Shown: positions 34,585 through 43,372, numbered from the stretch's first letter. The stretch is 64,000 nt of DNA from JAXIPB01 sp045403155 (GCA_045403155.1 JAXIPB010000146.1:1-64000); one strand, 5' to 3'. Notes: generated by a model not told the origin, from the sequence alone. Numbers and translations: made by a program.

Positions 34585-35490
34585 TCACCGGTCGCTGGAG
34601 GTAGTGCCGGCCTCATCGTTGGGCGGCCGGGTCTCGGCCGGTCGCGACTCGGGACCCTCCGGGTCGGCGGTTTGGCTTCGCCCCTTGCGCCGGAACGCCC
34701 TCTCGACTTTGTCGTCGGCGTTCGCCGTTGTCGTGCGGAGGCTCTGAGTGGCCTCGTCGACCGCGCCCTTGCTCTGTTCGAGCATGAGCTCTCGCAGGCG
34801 CGGGTCGTGCGTGAGGTCGTCGATCACGGCGGGCAGGACCCGCGTACGGATCTCGGGCATCACACCGTCAATGACGCGCGGCACGACGTCCTCCATCAAG
34901 TGCGGAAGCATTCCGTCGACAATCTGCGGCACGGCCTGGGCCTGGGCCCACGCGATGCCGTCCGTGACGCTCGCCTGAACGAACGCGGATGCGTCCGCCT
35001 TCCCGGCCGCCACCGTCGCCTCTCCGCGCCTGCGTGCCTCGGATACGACGCGGTTCACGAGTTCGCGGGAGCGCGAGAACGACCGTCGCGGCCGGTCCGG
35101 ACCCTGGACGCCCGTGGCCCAGCCAACCGTCCGTGATGCCATCCGAACGGACGGGCGCATCAAGCGACTGGCCACAGTCCGAGCCTGCGCCGCCCCCTCC
35201 TGCAGCAGCCCGACTCCGGTCACGAAGGCCTCGCTCGTCGGTGCGCCGCGGCTCACCCGCTCGGCCGCGAGCACCGCCATGCCCAACGCTAGGCGGGCCG
35301 GGTGCGCACGGCCGTCGTCAACCGGCGGTGGCTCGGGCCCGGGTAGGTTCGGGGCGGGGGTCTCGGCGGTCACGACCGTGGTCGAGACCGTCGATGGCTC
35401 CGGCGGGGACTCCGCGTGTATCGACGCCCACGACTCATCCTCCGGATTGGCCCAGGAGGCCGGGGCCGGTTCCCCAATACCGCTGGTCAT
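34585..35490 (-). CDS. Conserved actinobacterial hypothetical protein
   Basis: 301 residues, soluble and mostly helical. The N-terminal 60 residues are Pro/Thr-rich and disordered. The conserved core reads MLPHLMEDVVPRVIDGVMPE then IRTRVLPAVIDDLTHDPRLR, a regular Val/Pro-punctuated helix pattern, and it ends in a charged tail. I recognise this core from proteins encoded beside RDD genes in actinobacteria but know no function. ATG 35490 has GGGGGCGAG upstream; GTG 35505 would add five residues. Confidence 0.75.
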   Translation of the reverse strand: MTSGIGEPAPASWANPEDESWASIHAESPPEPSTVSTTVVTAETPAPNLPGPEPPPVDDGRAHPARLALGMAVLAAERVSRGAPTSEAFVTGVGLLQEGAAQARTVASRLMRPSVRMASRTVGWATGVQGPDRPRRSFSRSRELVNRVVSEARRRGEATVAAGKADASAFVQASVTDGIAWAQAQAVPQIVDGMLPHLMEDVVPRVIDGVMPEIRTRVLPAVIDDLTHDPRLRELMLEQSKGAVDEATQSLRTTTANADDKVERAFRRKGRSQTADPEGPESRPAETRPPNDEAGTTSSDR

Positions 35491-35608
35491 CTGACTCGCC
35501 CCCACTGCAGCGCCGATCGACCCCCAACAGCGATGACGTTAGCGCATCTTTTGTCGCCTTGTCCCCGTTTGTCGGACTCCGCCGAATCTGACCTTGGGCG
35601 ATCCTGGG

Positions 35609-35691
35609 CCTTGATCGCCGCGACTCTTTAACAGTCGCCCGGTCCGGGCGACACGGACCCGGCGACTCTTGGACACTTGCGATGACCTTGG
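35609..35691 (+). repeat. Two-hairpin intergenic element, copy 2
   Basis: 83 bp aligned to the copy at 13734. Stem 1 is GCGACT (35620-35625) with AGTCGC (35633-35638) and a 7-nt loop. The central GTCCG/CGGAC can pair. Stem 2 is degenerate. The right end ACTTGCGATGACCTTGG (35675-35691) is identical to copy 1. It lies in the divergent gap before the MBL hydrolase. Confidence 0.75.
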
Positions 35692-35736
35692 CGGTGATGC
35701 GCCAATGTAGACCTCGATCTCGGGAGGATGGCCCAC

Positions 35737-36291
35737 GTGACGGCTGAGGTGCATGTGCTGACGAACGGCTATGTCGGCGATCGGGTCGCGAGCACGGTCA
35801 CGCTGATCCGCGACGGAGCGGCGTTGATCGTGGTCGATCCGGGGATGGTTGCCGACCGCGGCGCAATCCTCGATCCCCTCAGGGGGCTCGGCGTGGATCC
35901 GGCCGCGGTGACCGATGTGGTGCTCAGCCATCACCATCCGGACCACACGCTCAACGCGGCGCTCTTCCCTGGCGCCCGTGTACACGACTACATGGCGACC
36001 TACGAAGCCGATCTGTGGATCGACCGGGATGAGGACGAGTCGCGGCTCAGCGACTCGGTCCGGTTGCTGCGCACGCCCGGGCACTCGGCCGAGGACATCA
36101 GCACCCTGGTCCAGACCGAGGCTGGACTCACCATCCTCACCCACCTGTGGTGGCACGCCGGCGGCCCGATCGAAGATCCGTACGCACCCGATCCCGCCCT
36201 GCTGGTGCGCTCGCGCGCCACGGTCCTCGCGCTCCAGCCGAGCTTGATCATTCCCGGGCATGGCGCACCGTTCGCTCCTCACGCCGAATAA
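35737..36291 (+). CDS. MBL-fold metal-dependent hydrolase
   Basis: 184 residues. The metallo-beta-lactamase motif HHHPDH, the later PGHS and terminal IIPGHGAPF are intact, so a dinuclear metal site is expected. The short size resembles MBLAC1-like hydrolases. Substrate unknown. GGGAGG directly touches the ATG at 35728, too close for initiation, whereas GTG 35737 is nine bases beyond it, so I prefer the GTG. Confidence 0.85.
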   Translation: MTAEVHVLTNGYVGDRVASTVTLIRDGAALIVVDPGMVADRGAILDPLRGLGVDPAAVTDVVLSHHHPDHTLNAALFPGARVHDYMATYEADLWIDRDEDESRLSDSVRLLRTPGHSAEDISTLVQTEAGLTILTHLWWHAGGPIEDPYAPDPALLVRSRATVLALQPSLIIPGHGAPFAPHAE

Positions 36292-36500
36292 CCGGCCAAC
36301 CCGCCGATGTCGCGGCATATCGGATTTGACATGAGAGCCGCCTCGTTTCGCCGTATTTGACCGAGTACGTGTGACATCGCTCACTGTTGCGGCGGAGAAG
36401 TTGGGGCGGCGAGCCGGTCGAAGGCAGGGTCTTAGCCAGTGCGCCCGCCTCCGAGCGTACCGAGTGAATGAACCCCCTGTGAACCAGCCGAGGGAGCCCC

Positions 36501-37019
36501 GTGGTCGTCTCCCACCGCCGCGACGAACCGGTACGCCGCGCAACGTTTCGCGTCATCTCCGCCGTCGTCGTGGCCGGTGCGGGCCTCGGCCTGGCATTGA
36601 TTATCAACGATGCGGCGTCGCACAACGAGGCCGCCGCGACCCGAACCTCCGACACGGCCGCACGCAACATGCCGAGGCTTCCAATGCCCAGCGAGTTTCT
36701 CCTCGAGACCGCGACGCCAAGCCCCCAGGCGACGGTGCCGTCGACTCCGGCGCCGACAACCTCGGCGACGACCCCGCCCCTGGTCAACCCGGCATCCGTG
36801 GCTTCCACCATGGTGTTGCCGCGCACCACCTCACGGGCGACCACGCCACCGAAGCCCGCCCCACCGAAGCCACCCGCGCCAGCACCGACCACGGCGGCAC
36901 CGAGCCCTCAGCCGTCGCCAAGCGCGCCGCCGTCGCCGACTCCGTCGCCCTCCGCGCCGCCGCCCTCCCCAAGTCCGACGCCGACGCCCACCGCCGCGCC
37001 GACCTCGCCCCCGGCATAG
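36501..37019 (+). CDS. Single-pass Pro/Ser/Thr-rich surface or secreted protein
   Basis: 172 residues. A basic N-terminus (SHRRDEPVRRATFR) and one hydrophobic segment (VISAVVVAGAGLGLALII, about 17-34) form a signal anchor. About 120 residues of Pro, Ala, Thr and Ser with PSP/PTP repeats follow and no folded domain. Probably an extracytoplasmic, wall-spanning stalk. GTG start after GAGGGAG. The low-complexity coding could be overcalled, but the clear anchor supports a real gene. Confidence 0.6.
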   Translation: MVVSHRRDEPVRRATFRVISAVVVAGAGLGLALIINDAASHNEAAATRTSDTAARNMPRLPMPSEFLLETATPSPQATVPSTPAPTTSATTPPLVNPASVASTMVLPRTTSRATTPPKPAPPKPPAPAPTTAAPSPQPSPSAPPSPTPSPSAPPPSPSPTPTPTAAPTSPPA

Positions 37020-37055
37020 AGCACCGACCCGAGCACGACACCGTAGCCGGCCGGC

Positions 37056-37084
37056 GCCCATCCACCACCCAGTGTTGGATGGGC
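37056..37084. terminator. Bidirectional terminator between convergent genes
   Basis: GCCCATCCA (37056-37064) pairs perfectly with TGGATGGGC (37076-37084); CAC/GTG within the 11-nt loop can add three pairs. It lies between the Pro-rich gene stop and the clpC-like stop on the other strand. Confidence 0.75.
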
Positions 37085-37089
37085 CCCCC

Positions 37090-39711
37090 TCAGCGGGGTC
37101 GGACCTCGAAGGCCAATTGGTCCTCGCGCACATCCACATCAACGTGACTTCGCGGCGTCAGCTCGCCGCTGAGCACCATTGTGGAGAGTCGATTGTCGAC
37201 CTCCCGCTGAATCGTGCGGCGCATGGGGCGCGCACCGAACTCCGGCTCATAACCGCGCTCGGCGATCCAGTCGATCGCGGCCGGAGTGAACTCAACGCTG
37301 ACGTCCTGCGCGTGCAGGCGCCGTCGGGTCTCGGAGAGCATCAGCTCAGTGATCTGGCGCAGTTGCTCGAGTTCGAGGCGCTGGAAGATGATGACCTCGT
37401 CGATGCGATTGAGAAACTCGGGCCGGAACTGCTCGCGCAGCCGGCGCATCAGCTGTTCGCGCAGCGCCGGGTCTGTCTGCGCGCCTGCGGACGGCTCGCT
37501 TCCGGCCGTGCCGGCGCGGTTGCCACGTTGATCGCCTGCGGCGCTGTTGCCACGTTGATCGCCTGCGGCGAAGCCGAGCTGCTGACGGTGCCCGGCGATG
37601 AGATCGGAGCCGACGTTGCTGGTCATGATGAGGACGGCGTTCTTGAAATTGACGGTCCGCCCTTGGCTGTCGGTGAGACGCCCATCGTCGAGGATCTGGA
37701 GCAGGATGTTGAACACGTCCTGGTGGGCCTTCTCGATCTCGTCGAGCAGGACCACGGAGTACGGGCGCCGGCGAACGGCCTCGGTGAGCTGTCCCGCCTC
37801 CTCATACCCCACGTACCCCGGTGGTGCGCCGACCAGTCGGCTGGTCATGTGCCGCTCCTGGAACTCGCTCATGTCCAGGCGCACCATCCGGTCCCGATCC
37901 CCGAACAGCGCCTCGGCCAGCGCCCGGGCCAGCTCCGTCTTCCCCACTCCGGTCGGGCCGAGGAAGAGGAAGCTGCCGACGGGTCGGTTGGGATCCGCCA
38001 TACCCGCCCGCGATCGGCGCACCGCGTCGGCCACCGCGACCACCGCCTCGTCTTGGCCCACGACGCGCTCGTGCAGGTTGCGCTCCAGCCGCAGCAGGCG
38101 TTCCCGTTCCTCCTCGGTCAGCTGGCTTACCGGGATCCCAGTCGCCCGGGACACCACCTCCGCGATGTCGCCGACCTCGACGACGGGCGCGCTCGAGTCG
38201 CCGTTGCGGGCCGGCTCCAGCCGTTTGCGAACCTCGGTCATCTCGTCGCGGATCGCCGACGCGCGCTCGTACTGTTCGTCCGCGACCGCCTGTTCCTTGT
38301 CGCGGTGCATTTGCTCCAGCATTTGTTCGACCTCGCGGCGCGCCGCCGCGGGGGCGCCGACGCGCAGCCTGACCCGGGCGCCGGCCTGGTCAATGAGGTC
38401 GATCGCCTTGTCCGGCAGGAACCGGTCGGCGATGTAGCGGTCGGCCAACTCCGCCGCGGCGACGAGCGCCTCGTCGGTGAACCGGACCTGATGGTGCGCC
38501 TCGTAGCCGTCGCGTAGCCCGTGAAGCATGGCGACCGTGTCCTCGACGCTGGGCTCGGGCACGAGAATCGGCTGGAAACGACGGGCCAGGGCGGCGTCCT
38601 TCTCGATGGTGCCCCGGTATTCGTTAAGGGTGGTGGCACCGACCACCCGCAACTCGCCTCGGGACAGTGCCGGTTTGAGCATGTTGCTGGCGTCCATGCC
38701 GCCCTCGGATCCGACGGAGCCTGCCCCGACCAGCGTGTGTATTTCGTCGAGGAACACGATGAGCTCGTCGCTGTTCGCACGAACCTCGTCGATCACCCGC
38801 TTGAGCCGCTCCTCGAAGTCGCCCCGGAAGCGGGTTCCGGCGACCAGGCCGGCGAGGTCGAGTTCGACCACTCGTTTGCCGGTGAGCGTTTGCGGCACAT
38901 CGCCTTCGACGATGCGCTGGGCGATACCCTCCACAATGGCCGTCTTACCGACACCGGCCTCGCCGATGAGGACGGGATTGTTCTTCGATCGGCGCGAGAG
39001 CACCTCGACCGCCTGCTCGATCTCGTTCTCACGGCCCACCACCGGTTCGAGCTTTCCGTCGCGCGCCAGCGCCGTCAGGTCCTGTCCATACTGGTCGAGG
39101 GTCGCCGTGTTCGTGGACCGACCGCTGGCCGGGCCGGCGGGTGCGGCGGGCGAGGCCTCGCGGGCCGCCCGCAGGGAGTCGGGCGCCACTCGGCCCTCGG
39201 CCAGCATCCGACCGGCGGGCGTGTCGGGGTTGACCGAGAGCGCCATCAGTATGTGCTCCGGGCCGATGTACGACGACGCGCTCGCTCGGGATATTTGGTG
39301 TGCCTGAAGCAGCGCGCGCTTGGTGCCCGGCGTCAGCGTGAGCCCCAACTCCTGCGGCGGCCGCGCGTCGGCGGCGCGTTCGCCGGCCGCACTATTGCCG
39401 GCGGGCTGGGCCTGCTCCAGCTGGACCAGCAGTGCGTCCGGGTCGGCGCCGGCGCGCCGTACCATCGCTCGCATCCCTTCCCGACGCAGCGCCGCCCACA
39501 ATAGATGGTCGGTGTCGATGTCAGCGGCGCCCAGTTCGGTCGCCCGTTGGGCGGCCTCGACCACCAGGTCCCGCGCCTCCGCGCTCATCAGCTTGCCGAT
39601 ATCGACCCGGTACACCGGCCGCTGAGTCTCGGAGGCGCGAAAGAGCCGGGCTATCAGGTCGTCCCAGGAGGCGGGGCCCTTCTCCCCAGTGCCGTCGCGT
39701 CCGTTGGCCAT
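37090..39711 (-). CDS. ClpC-like AAA+ chaperone/unfoldase
   Basis: 873 residues. N-terminal Clp repeat domain (about 45-185), D1 with GEAGVGKT and VFLDEIHTLVGAGS, a short UVR-like middle segment (DEQYERASAIRDEM) rather than the long ClpB coiled coil, and D2 with GPTGVGKT and VVLLDEIEKAH. It therefore belongs to the ClpC class that feeds ClpP or disaggregates proteins. A Gly/Asn/Ala-rich insert in D2 carries a 9-residue tandem repeat (AAGDQRGNS). A Dps-family gene lies 18 nt upstream. It may be an accessory paralog, given its unusual N-terminus (WDDLIARLFRASETQRPVY). Confidence 0.9.
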   Translation of the reverse strand: MANGRDGTGEKGPASWDDLIARLFRASETQRPVYRVDIGKLMSAEARDLVVEAAQRATELGAADIDTDHLLWAALRREGMRAMVRRAGADPDALLVQLEQAQPAGNSAAGERAADARPPQELGLTLTPGTKRALLQAHQISRASASSYIGPEHILMALSVNPDTPAGRMLAEGRVAPDSLRAAREASPAAPAGPASGRSTNTATLDQYGQDLTALARDGKLEPVVGRENEIEQAVEVLSRRSKNNPVLIGEAGVGKTAIVEGIAQRIVEGDVPQTLTGKRVVELDLAGLVAGTRFRGDFEERLKRVIDEVRANSDELIVFLDEIHTLVGAGSVGSEGGMDASNMLKPALSRGELRVVGATTLNEYRGTIEKDAALARRFQPILVPEPSVEDTVAMLHGLRDGYEAHHQVRFTDEALVAAAELADRYIADRFLPDKAIDLIDQAGARVRLRVGAPAAARREVEQMLEQMHRDKEQAVADEQYERASAIRDEMTEVRKRLEPARNGDSSAPVVEVGDIAEVVSRATGIPVSQLTEEERERLLRLERNLHERVVGQDEAVVAVADAVRRSRAGMADPNRPVGSFLFLGPTGVGKTELARALAEALFGDRDRMVRLDMSEFQERHMTSRLVGAPPGYVGYEEAGQLTEAVRRRPYSVVLLDEIEKAHQDVFNILLQILDDGRLTDSQGRTVNFKNAVLIMTSNVGSDLIAGHRQQLGFAAGDQRGNSAAGDQRGNRAGTAGSEPSAGAQTDPALREQLMRRLREQFRPEFLNRIDEVIIFQRLELEQLRQITELMLSETRRRLHAQDVSVEFTPAAIDWIAERGYEPEFGARPMRRTIQREVDNRLSTMVLSGELTPRSHVDVDVREDQLAFEVRPR
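37519..37570 (-). repeat. In-frame 27-bp tandem repeat inside the clpC-like gene
   Basis: GTTGCCACGTTGATCGCCTG followed by CGGCG occurs at 37519-37543 and again at 37546-37570, offset 27 bp. On the coding strand it gives two copies of a GDQRGN-containing 9-mer in the D2 insert. A 20-of-21 match to its core (CGTTGATCGCCTNCGGCGAAG) occurs near 52323, upstream of ligD. Confidence 0.85.
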
Positions 39712-39729
39712 GGCTACCCCATCCGAGAC

Positions 39730-40359
39730 TCACTCGTGGATCAGCGGCGTATCGACCAGGTGTTCGGCGATGAACCACACCTGCATCTCGTTCGTGGGCA
39801 GGACGCCGCTGGAGAGCAGATCATTCGTACCGGCGTCGCCGTTGTCATCAGTGGTGGAGATCGCGTCGCGCACCTTGGTGATGACTATTTCGTGCGCCTC
39901 GAGCAGTCGAGACAGCATCGCCGGAACTTCCTCAACGCCGTTGGGCGCGCGCGGGACCGTCGTTATCTCGGCGACGTGCCTGGGGTCTCCGACCGCGACG
40001 CCGCCCAGTGTCTGAACCCGCTCGGCGATCTCATCGATCAACTTCAGCTGCTCCTCGGCGTGCTTGTCGAGCAACAAATGCAGCTGGTAGAAGGTCATTC
40101 CGCGCATCAGCCAATGGTGTTTCTTGTAGAGGGCGTAGAGGATCTGTGAGTCGGCCAGAATTCGGTTGAGCAGTTGGCACGACTGCGCTCGCGTCTCGAA
40201 GCTCAGGGCGATCGGCAGCAGCCGCAGCTTCCCGAACTCCTGGATCTCCACGCTGTCCTGATGAAGCAGCGGCTGGCTCCGCCCGCCATTGCCCTGAAAT
40301 AGATGCTCGTACCGTCCCCGTACGCGTTGCTTCTCGGCCTTGCTTGTCGTGGCTGGCAT
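39730..40359 (-). CDS. Dps-family ferritin-like protein
   Basis: 209 residues. The Dps four-helix core is recognisable: ILADSQILYALYKKHHWLMR, then YQLHLLLDKHAEEQLKLIDE with His, Asp and Glu at the intersubunit ferroxidase site, and AERVQTLGG. It is longer than typical Dps (about 165) because of extra residues at both ends, including a basic N-terminal tail that may bind DNA. It should store iron and protect DNA from peroxide. ATG 40359 has GGAGGGAGAG upstream. Likely co-transcribed with the clpC-like gene. Confidence 0.88.
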   Translation of the reverse strand: MPATTSKAEKQRVRGRYEHLFQGNGGRSQPLLHQDSVEIQEFGKLRLLPIALSFETRAQSCQLLNRILADSQILYALYKKHHWLMRGMTFYQLHLLLDKHAEEQLKLIDEIAERVQTLGGVAVGDPRHVAEITTVPRAPNGVEEVPAMLSRLLEAHEIVITKVRDAISTTDDNGDAGTNDLLSSGVLPTNEMQVWFIAEHLVDTPLIHE

Positions 40360-40574
40360 TGCTCTCCCTCCGTCGTGTGCCTCCCTCATGTGCCTCCGCG
40401 TCAATCGTTGCGCTGGTTCGCGCGGGACGTCGGGAAACACGCAAAGCCGCGCTCGGGGGCGAGCGGGCCGCGTTCCCGGTCGCGTTTGCCGGTCGTGTTT
40501 CCCGGGTCGCCGGACGAGCGATGGCGCGGGTGGTAATTTCGTCGAGTTGCCATCCCTCGAGAGGATGGGCGCTA

Positions 40575-40817
40575 ATGAGTGCCGACAATCAAGAGATCGC
40601 ACTGCGCGAAGAGCTTCGCGGCGTCGAGGAGCAACTGGCCGACCTACGGCGGACGGCGGTGGAGTTGCGGGAGCAGATCGGCGAGCGTTCGTATGGGCCG
40701 ACCGATCCGGCGGAAATGGCCACCGTGATCACCGCCGCGGAGGAACAGGAGGCGTTGGTCGGTCTGCTCGAGGGTCGGCGAGCTGAGCTACTGCGGCGGC
40801 TGAGCGAGGCGTCCTGA
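40575..40817 (+). CDS. Small coiled-coil protein, conserved in actinobacteria
   Basis: 80 residues, almost entirely charged helix: LREELRGVEEQLADLRRTAV forms one coil and LVGLLEGRRAELLRRL another, around GERSYGPTDPAEMATVITAA. No named domain. I recognise the GP-TDPAE pattern from small actinobacterial hypothetical proteins. ATG 40575 matches the family size; longer upstream frames are not needed. Its stop is 6 nt from that of the convergent desaturase. Confidence 0.7.
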   Translation: MSADNQEIALREELRGVEEQLADLRRTAVELREQIGERSYGPTDPAEMATVITAAEEQEALVGLLEGRRAELLRRLSEAS

Positions 40818-40823
40818 GGTCGA

Positions 40824-41774
40824 TCAGGCGACGGAACGGTTCGCCTTCGCCGCCTGCAGCTTGTCGCGCCTCTCGGTGAATCGGGTCGCCGACTGATCGA
40901 GTTCGGCCATGAACGCGGCGAGCTCGTCACGGGCCTTTTCGCCATCGGCGGAGAGGCCGTTGAGGTCAGACACCCCGAGGTTGCGCAGCACCGGCGTCAC
41001 GACCTCGTCGTGGTGGATTCGCAGGTCGTAGATTCCGGCCATCGCGATCTGGACCGACTTGCGGCCGAAGTTCTCGATCCCGTGACCGGGCATCTGGAAC
41101 GTCGTGACGACCTCGTGGACCGCCCGCATCGCCTCATTCGGAGCAAGTTCGAACGCGGCCCCGAGCAGGTTGCGGTAGAAGACCATGTGTAGGTTCTCGT
41201 CCGCCGCCACCCGCGCGAGCAGTTGATCACAGAGGGGATCCCCGCTGATTCGTCCGGTGTTGCGATGCGCGACCCGCGTGGCGAGTTCCTGGAACGACAC
41301 GTACGCGATGCCGTGCAGGGCGCTGTCGTCGGCGTACGCGTTGGTGAATCCAGCCGTCATGTGAGTCATGCGGGCCCGCTCAAGGGCCACGGGGTCGACC
41401 GCTCGGGTAGCCAACAGGTAGTCGCGAATGGCGATTCCGTGCCGCCCCTCCTCGGCGGTCCACCGGTGCACCCAGGTGCCCCACGCTCCGTCACGACCGA
41501 AGAGCGTGGCGATCTCGTGGTGGTAGCTCGGCAGGTTGTCCTCGGTCAAAAGGTTCACGATCAAGGAGGTCCGGGCGACGTCGGACAGCGCCGACTGGTC
41601 CGGTGCCCACGCCTCGCCACCGAGGACGCCGTCGTAGTCGGTGCCCTGACTCCACGGCACATACTCGTGCGGAAACCACTCCTTGGCCATCGACAGGTGC
41701 CGGTTCAGGTTGGTCTCGACGACCTGTTCCAACTCGCGGAGCAGGTCGGTCGTCGACAGTCGGTCGGCGGTCAC
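40824..41774 (-). CDS. Acyl-ACP desaturase (type 2 diiron)
   Basis: 316 residues. Diiron ligands appear as LLTEDNLPSYHHEI, EEGRHG and DENLHMVF. The expected reaction is O2- and ferredoxin-dependent double-bond insertion into acyl-ACP, controlling membrane fluidity. The GTG start at 41774 begins MTADRLSTTDLLRELEQV; longer frames to 42365 would pass through the promoter repeats. Probably regulated from the repeated GGTTACG operator just upstream. Confidence 0.92.
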   Translation of the reverse strand: MTADRLSTTDLLRELEQVVETNLNRHLSMAKEWFPHEYVPWSQGTDYDGVLGGEAWAPDQSALSDVARTSLIVNLLTEDNLPSYHHEIATLFGRDGAWGTWVHRWTAEEGRHGIAIRDYLLATRAVDPVALERARMTHMTAGFTNAYADDSALHGIAYVSFQELATRVAHRNTGRISGDPLCDQLLARVAADENLHMVFYRNLLGAAFELAPNEAMRAVHEVVTTFQMPGHGIENFGRKSVQIAMAGIYDLRIHHDEVVTPVLRNLGVSDLNGLSADGEKARDELAAFMAELDQSATRFTERRDKLQAAKANRSVA

Positions 41775-41792
41775 GGCAACTCCATCCGTACA

Positions 41793-41831
41793 GTTGGTTA
41801 CGCAACCGTAGGTTACGGTAGCGTAGGTAAG
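41793..41831 (-). promoter_or_regulatory. Repeated GGTTACG operator of the desaturase gene
   Basis: Two 15-bp units, GTTGGTTACGCAACC (41793-41807) and GTAGGTTACGGTAGC (41808-41822), followed by GTAGGTAAG, lie 19 nt before the start. GGTT-ACGC-AACC and the CTAC/GTAG arms form dyads. Dyads of GTAACC/GGTTAC type upstream of desaturases suggest a TetR-class lipid regulator (inference). Confidence 0.55.
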
Positions 41832-41958
41832 TCTTAGTGTATCCCGACCCGGATCCCGTGTCTCCGCCGGATAGGGACGTTGGTCACGCTCGTCGGGGGC
41901 AAGGAGGTTCACCCCTCGCGCCGGCAGGAGTGCCAGCGCGGCTCCGGTCCGCTCGCCC

Positions 41959-42039
41959 GCCGCCCTGCTGCTCGTCTCCCATGACCGGCGCCTGCTCGAC
42001 GCCATCCACCTAACCCCGACAGTTCGACAGACCGGGTAA
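41959..42039 (+). pseudogene. Possible remnant of an ABC-F ATPase C-terminus
   Basis: In one frame the sequence reads AALLLVSHDRRLLDAIHL before a stop at 42037. This matches the H-loop and following helix at the end of ABC-F ATPases. Nothing upstream in the 41832-41958 stretch restores Walker or signature motifs, so only a fragment remains. With the operator above, this accounts for the 330-bp gap between the desaturase and the DUF3068 gene. Confidence 0.4.
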
Positions 42040-42105
42040 TGGCTCCGCGCTGAGCTGATCGAACTACAGTCAAGCTGAGTATCGCGGCTGACTCGGGGGG
42101 CAGAC

Positions 42106-43248
42106 ATGCGATCAAAACCGGCAGCGGGGTGGGGCATCGGACTCGTCGTGCTCGGTGTTCTGAGCCTGGCGGCCGCCGCGGTGCTCGCGTGGGTCGTCGT
42201 GCCCGACCGCAAGCAGATGCCGTCCGATACGGACACCACGCGCCAGTTCACCGGCACCGCGAAGGTGCTGCTCAATCCCCAGGCGCTCGCGGCCGGCGAT
42301 CCACGTGGCGCATTACTCACGAACGTACCGATCACCGCGCAGCGCACCGTCAAGGCGGTGGCCACCGACGGCGACTCGGCTCAGGTTTCCGATACCCGCG
42401 TGCTGAGTACCGCCGACGGGCAGCGGCTCGGCGGCACCGAGGCGACCTACGCGGTGGATCGGAAGTCGCTGGAGGCAGCGACAGACTACCCATCCACCTG
42501 GACCGTCACACCGCACCAGGGCCTCACCGTCAGCTGGCCGATCGGCGCGAAGCAGCAGGACTACACCGGGTGGGTCAACGAGACCAAGAAGACCACCCCG
42601 CTCAAGTACATCCGGCAGGAATCGAAGGCGGGACTGACAACCAACGTCTACCAGGCGGACACCCAAGCAGCACCGATCACCGACGAACAGGTGTTGGGGG
42701 CGTTGCCCAGGGCGCTACCGGCGAATGCGCTTACGGGCCTCGCCAGCGGGCTGCCGATTCCGGCGGAAGCGAAGGCACAACTGGCCCAGCTCCTGGCTAG
42801 CCTGCCCGACCCCGTACCGCTGACCTACACGCACGAATTGACGTCGACGTACTGGGTCGAACCCACGACCGGGCTCGTTGTGGATACGCAGCGGGAAGAG
42901 ATTCGCCGCGCCGGTCTCGGGCTCCCGAGTGGCGGGGCGGTCGCCGCGGTGCCGATCTACGACGTCGCCACAACCTTCACGGAGCAGAGCGTCAACGACG
43001 CGGTGGCCGACGCGAACGACGCCAAGGACTCGATCAACCTGTACGGCCGGACGCTTCCACTGGTGCTGCTCATCCTCGGTCTGATCGCGCTGATCCTCGG
43101 TGCGGTGCTACTGATCGCGAGCCGCTCCGGCGCCGGGCGAGCCGCGCCCGTCGCCGCAGGTGCGCCCACCGAGCCGCCGCAGGGTGGGCCGCCGCAGGGT
43201 GGGCCGCCGCAGGATCCGCCCGGCTCACCCGCCGGGCCGTCCCAATAA
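42106..43248 (+). CDS. DUF3068 (PorA-family) membrane-anchored protein
   Basis: 380 residues. An N-terminal transmembrane helix (GIGLVVLGVLSLAAAAVLAW), then a large extracytoplasmic domain with AVDRKSLEAATD and STYWVEPTTGLVVDTQREEI, then a second helix (LPLVLLILGLIALILGAVLL) and a short cytosolic Pro/Gly tail. DUF3068 is an actinobacterial envelope family; the PorA label comes from Pfam and porin activity is not shown. The tail carries 12-bp repeats encoding PPQG-type units. ATG start at 42106 with a GGGG stretch 8 nt upstream. Confidence 0.87.
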   Translation: MRSKPAAGWGIGLVVLGVLSLAAAAVLAWVVVPDRKQMPSDTDTTRQFTGTAKVLLNPQALAAGDPRGALLTNVPITAQRTVKAVATDGDSAQVSDTRVLSTADGQRLGGTEATYAVDRKSLEAATDYPSTWTVTPHQGLTVSWPIGAKQQDYTGWVNETKKTTPLKYIRQESKAGLTTNVYQADTQAAPITDEQVLGALPRALPANALTGLASGLPIPAEAKAQLAQLLASLPDPVPLTYTHELTSTYWVEPTTGLVVDTQREEIRRAGLGLPSGGAVAAVPIYDVATTFTEQSVNDAVADANDAKDSINLYGRTLPLVLLILGLIALILGAVLLIASRSGAGRAAPVAAGAPTEPPQGGPPQGGPPQDPPGSPAGPSQ

Positions 43249-43258
43249 GAACCCCACT

Positions 43259-43372
43259 GTGACTTACGCCGCGGTGACCTACGCCGCGGTGACCTACGCC
43301 GCGGTCGCCGCGGTGAGGTACGCCGCGGTGAGGTACGGCACAGTGAGGTACGGCACAGTGAAGACCGCCACA
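43259..43372 (+). repeat. Degenerate 15-bp tandem repeat after the DUF3068 gene
   Basis: Seven 15-bp units and one 9-bp partial: GTGACTTACGCCGCG, GTGACCTACGCCGCG twice, GTCGCCGCG, GTGAGGTACGCCGCG, GTGAGGTACGGCACA twice, GTGAAGACCGCCACA. Variation is graded along the array, as expected from slippage plus drift. The period and the T(A/T)ACG core recall the 15-bp units upstream of the desaturase. Confidence 0.9.
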
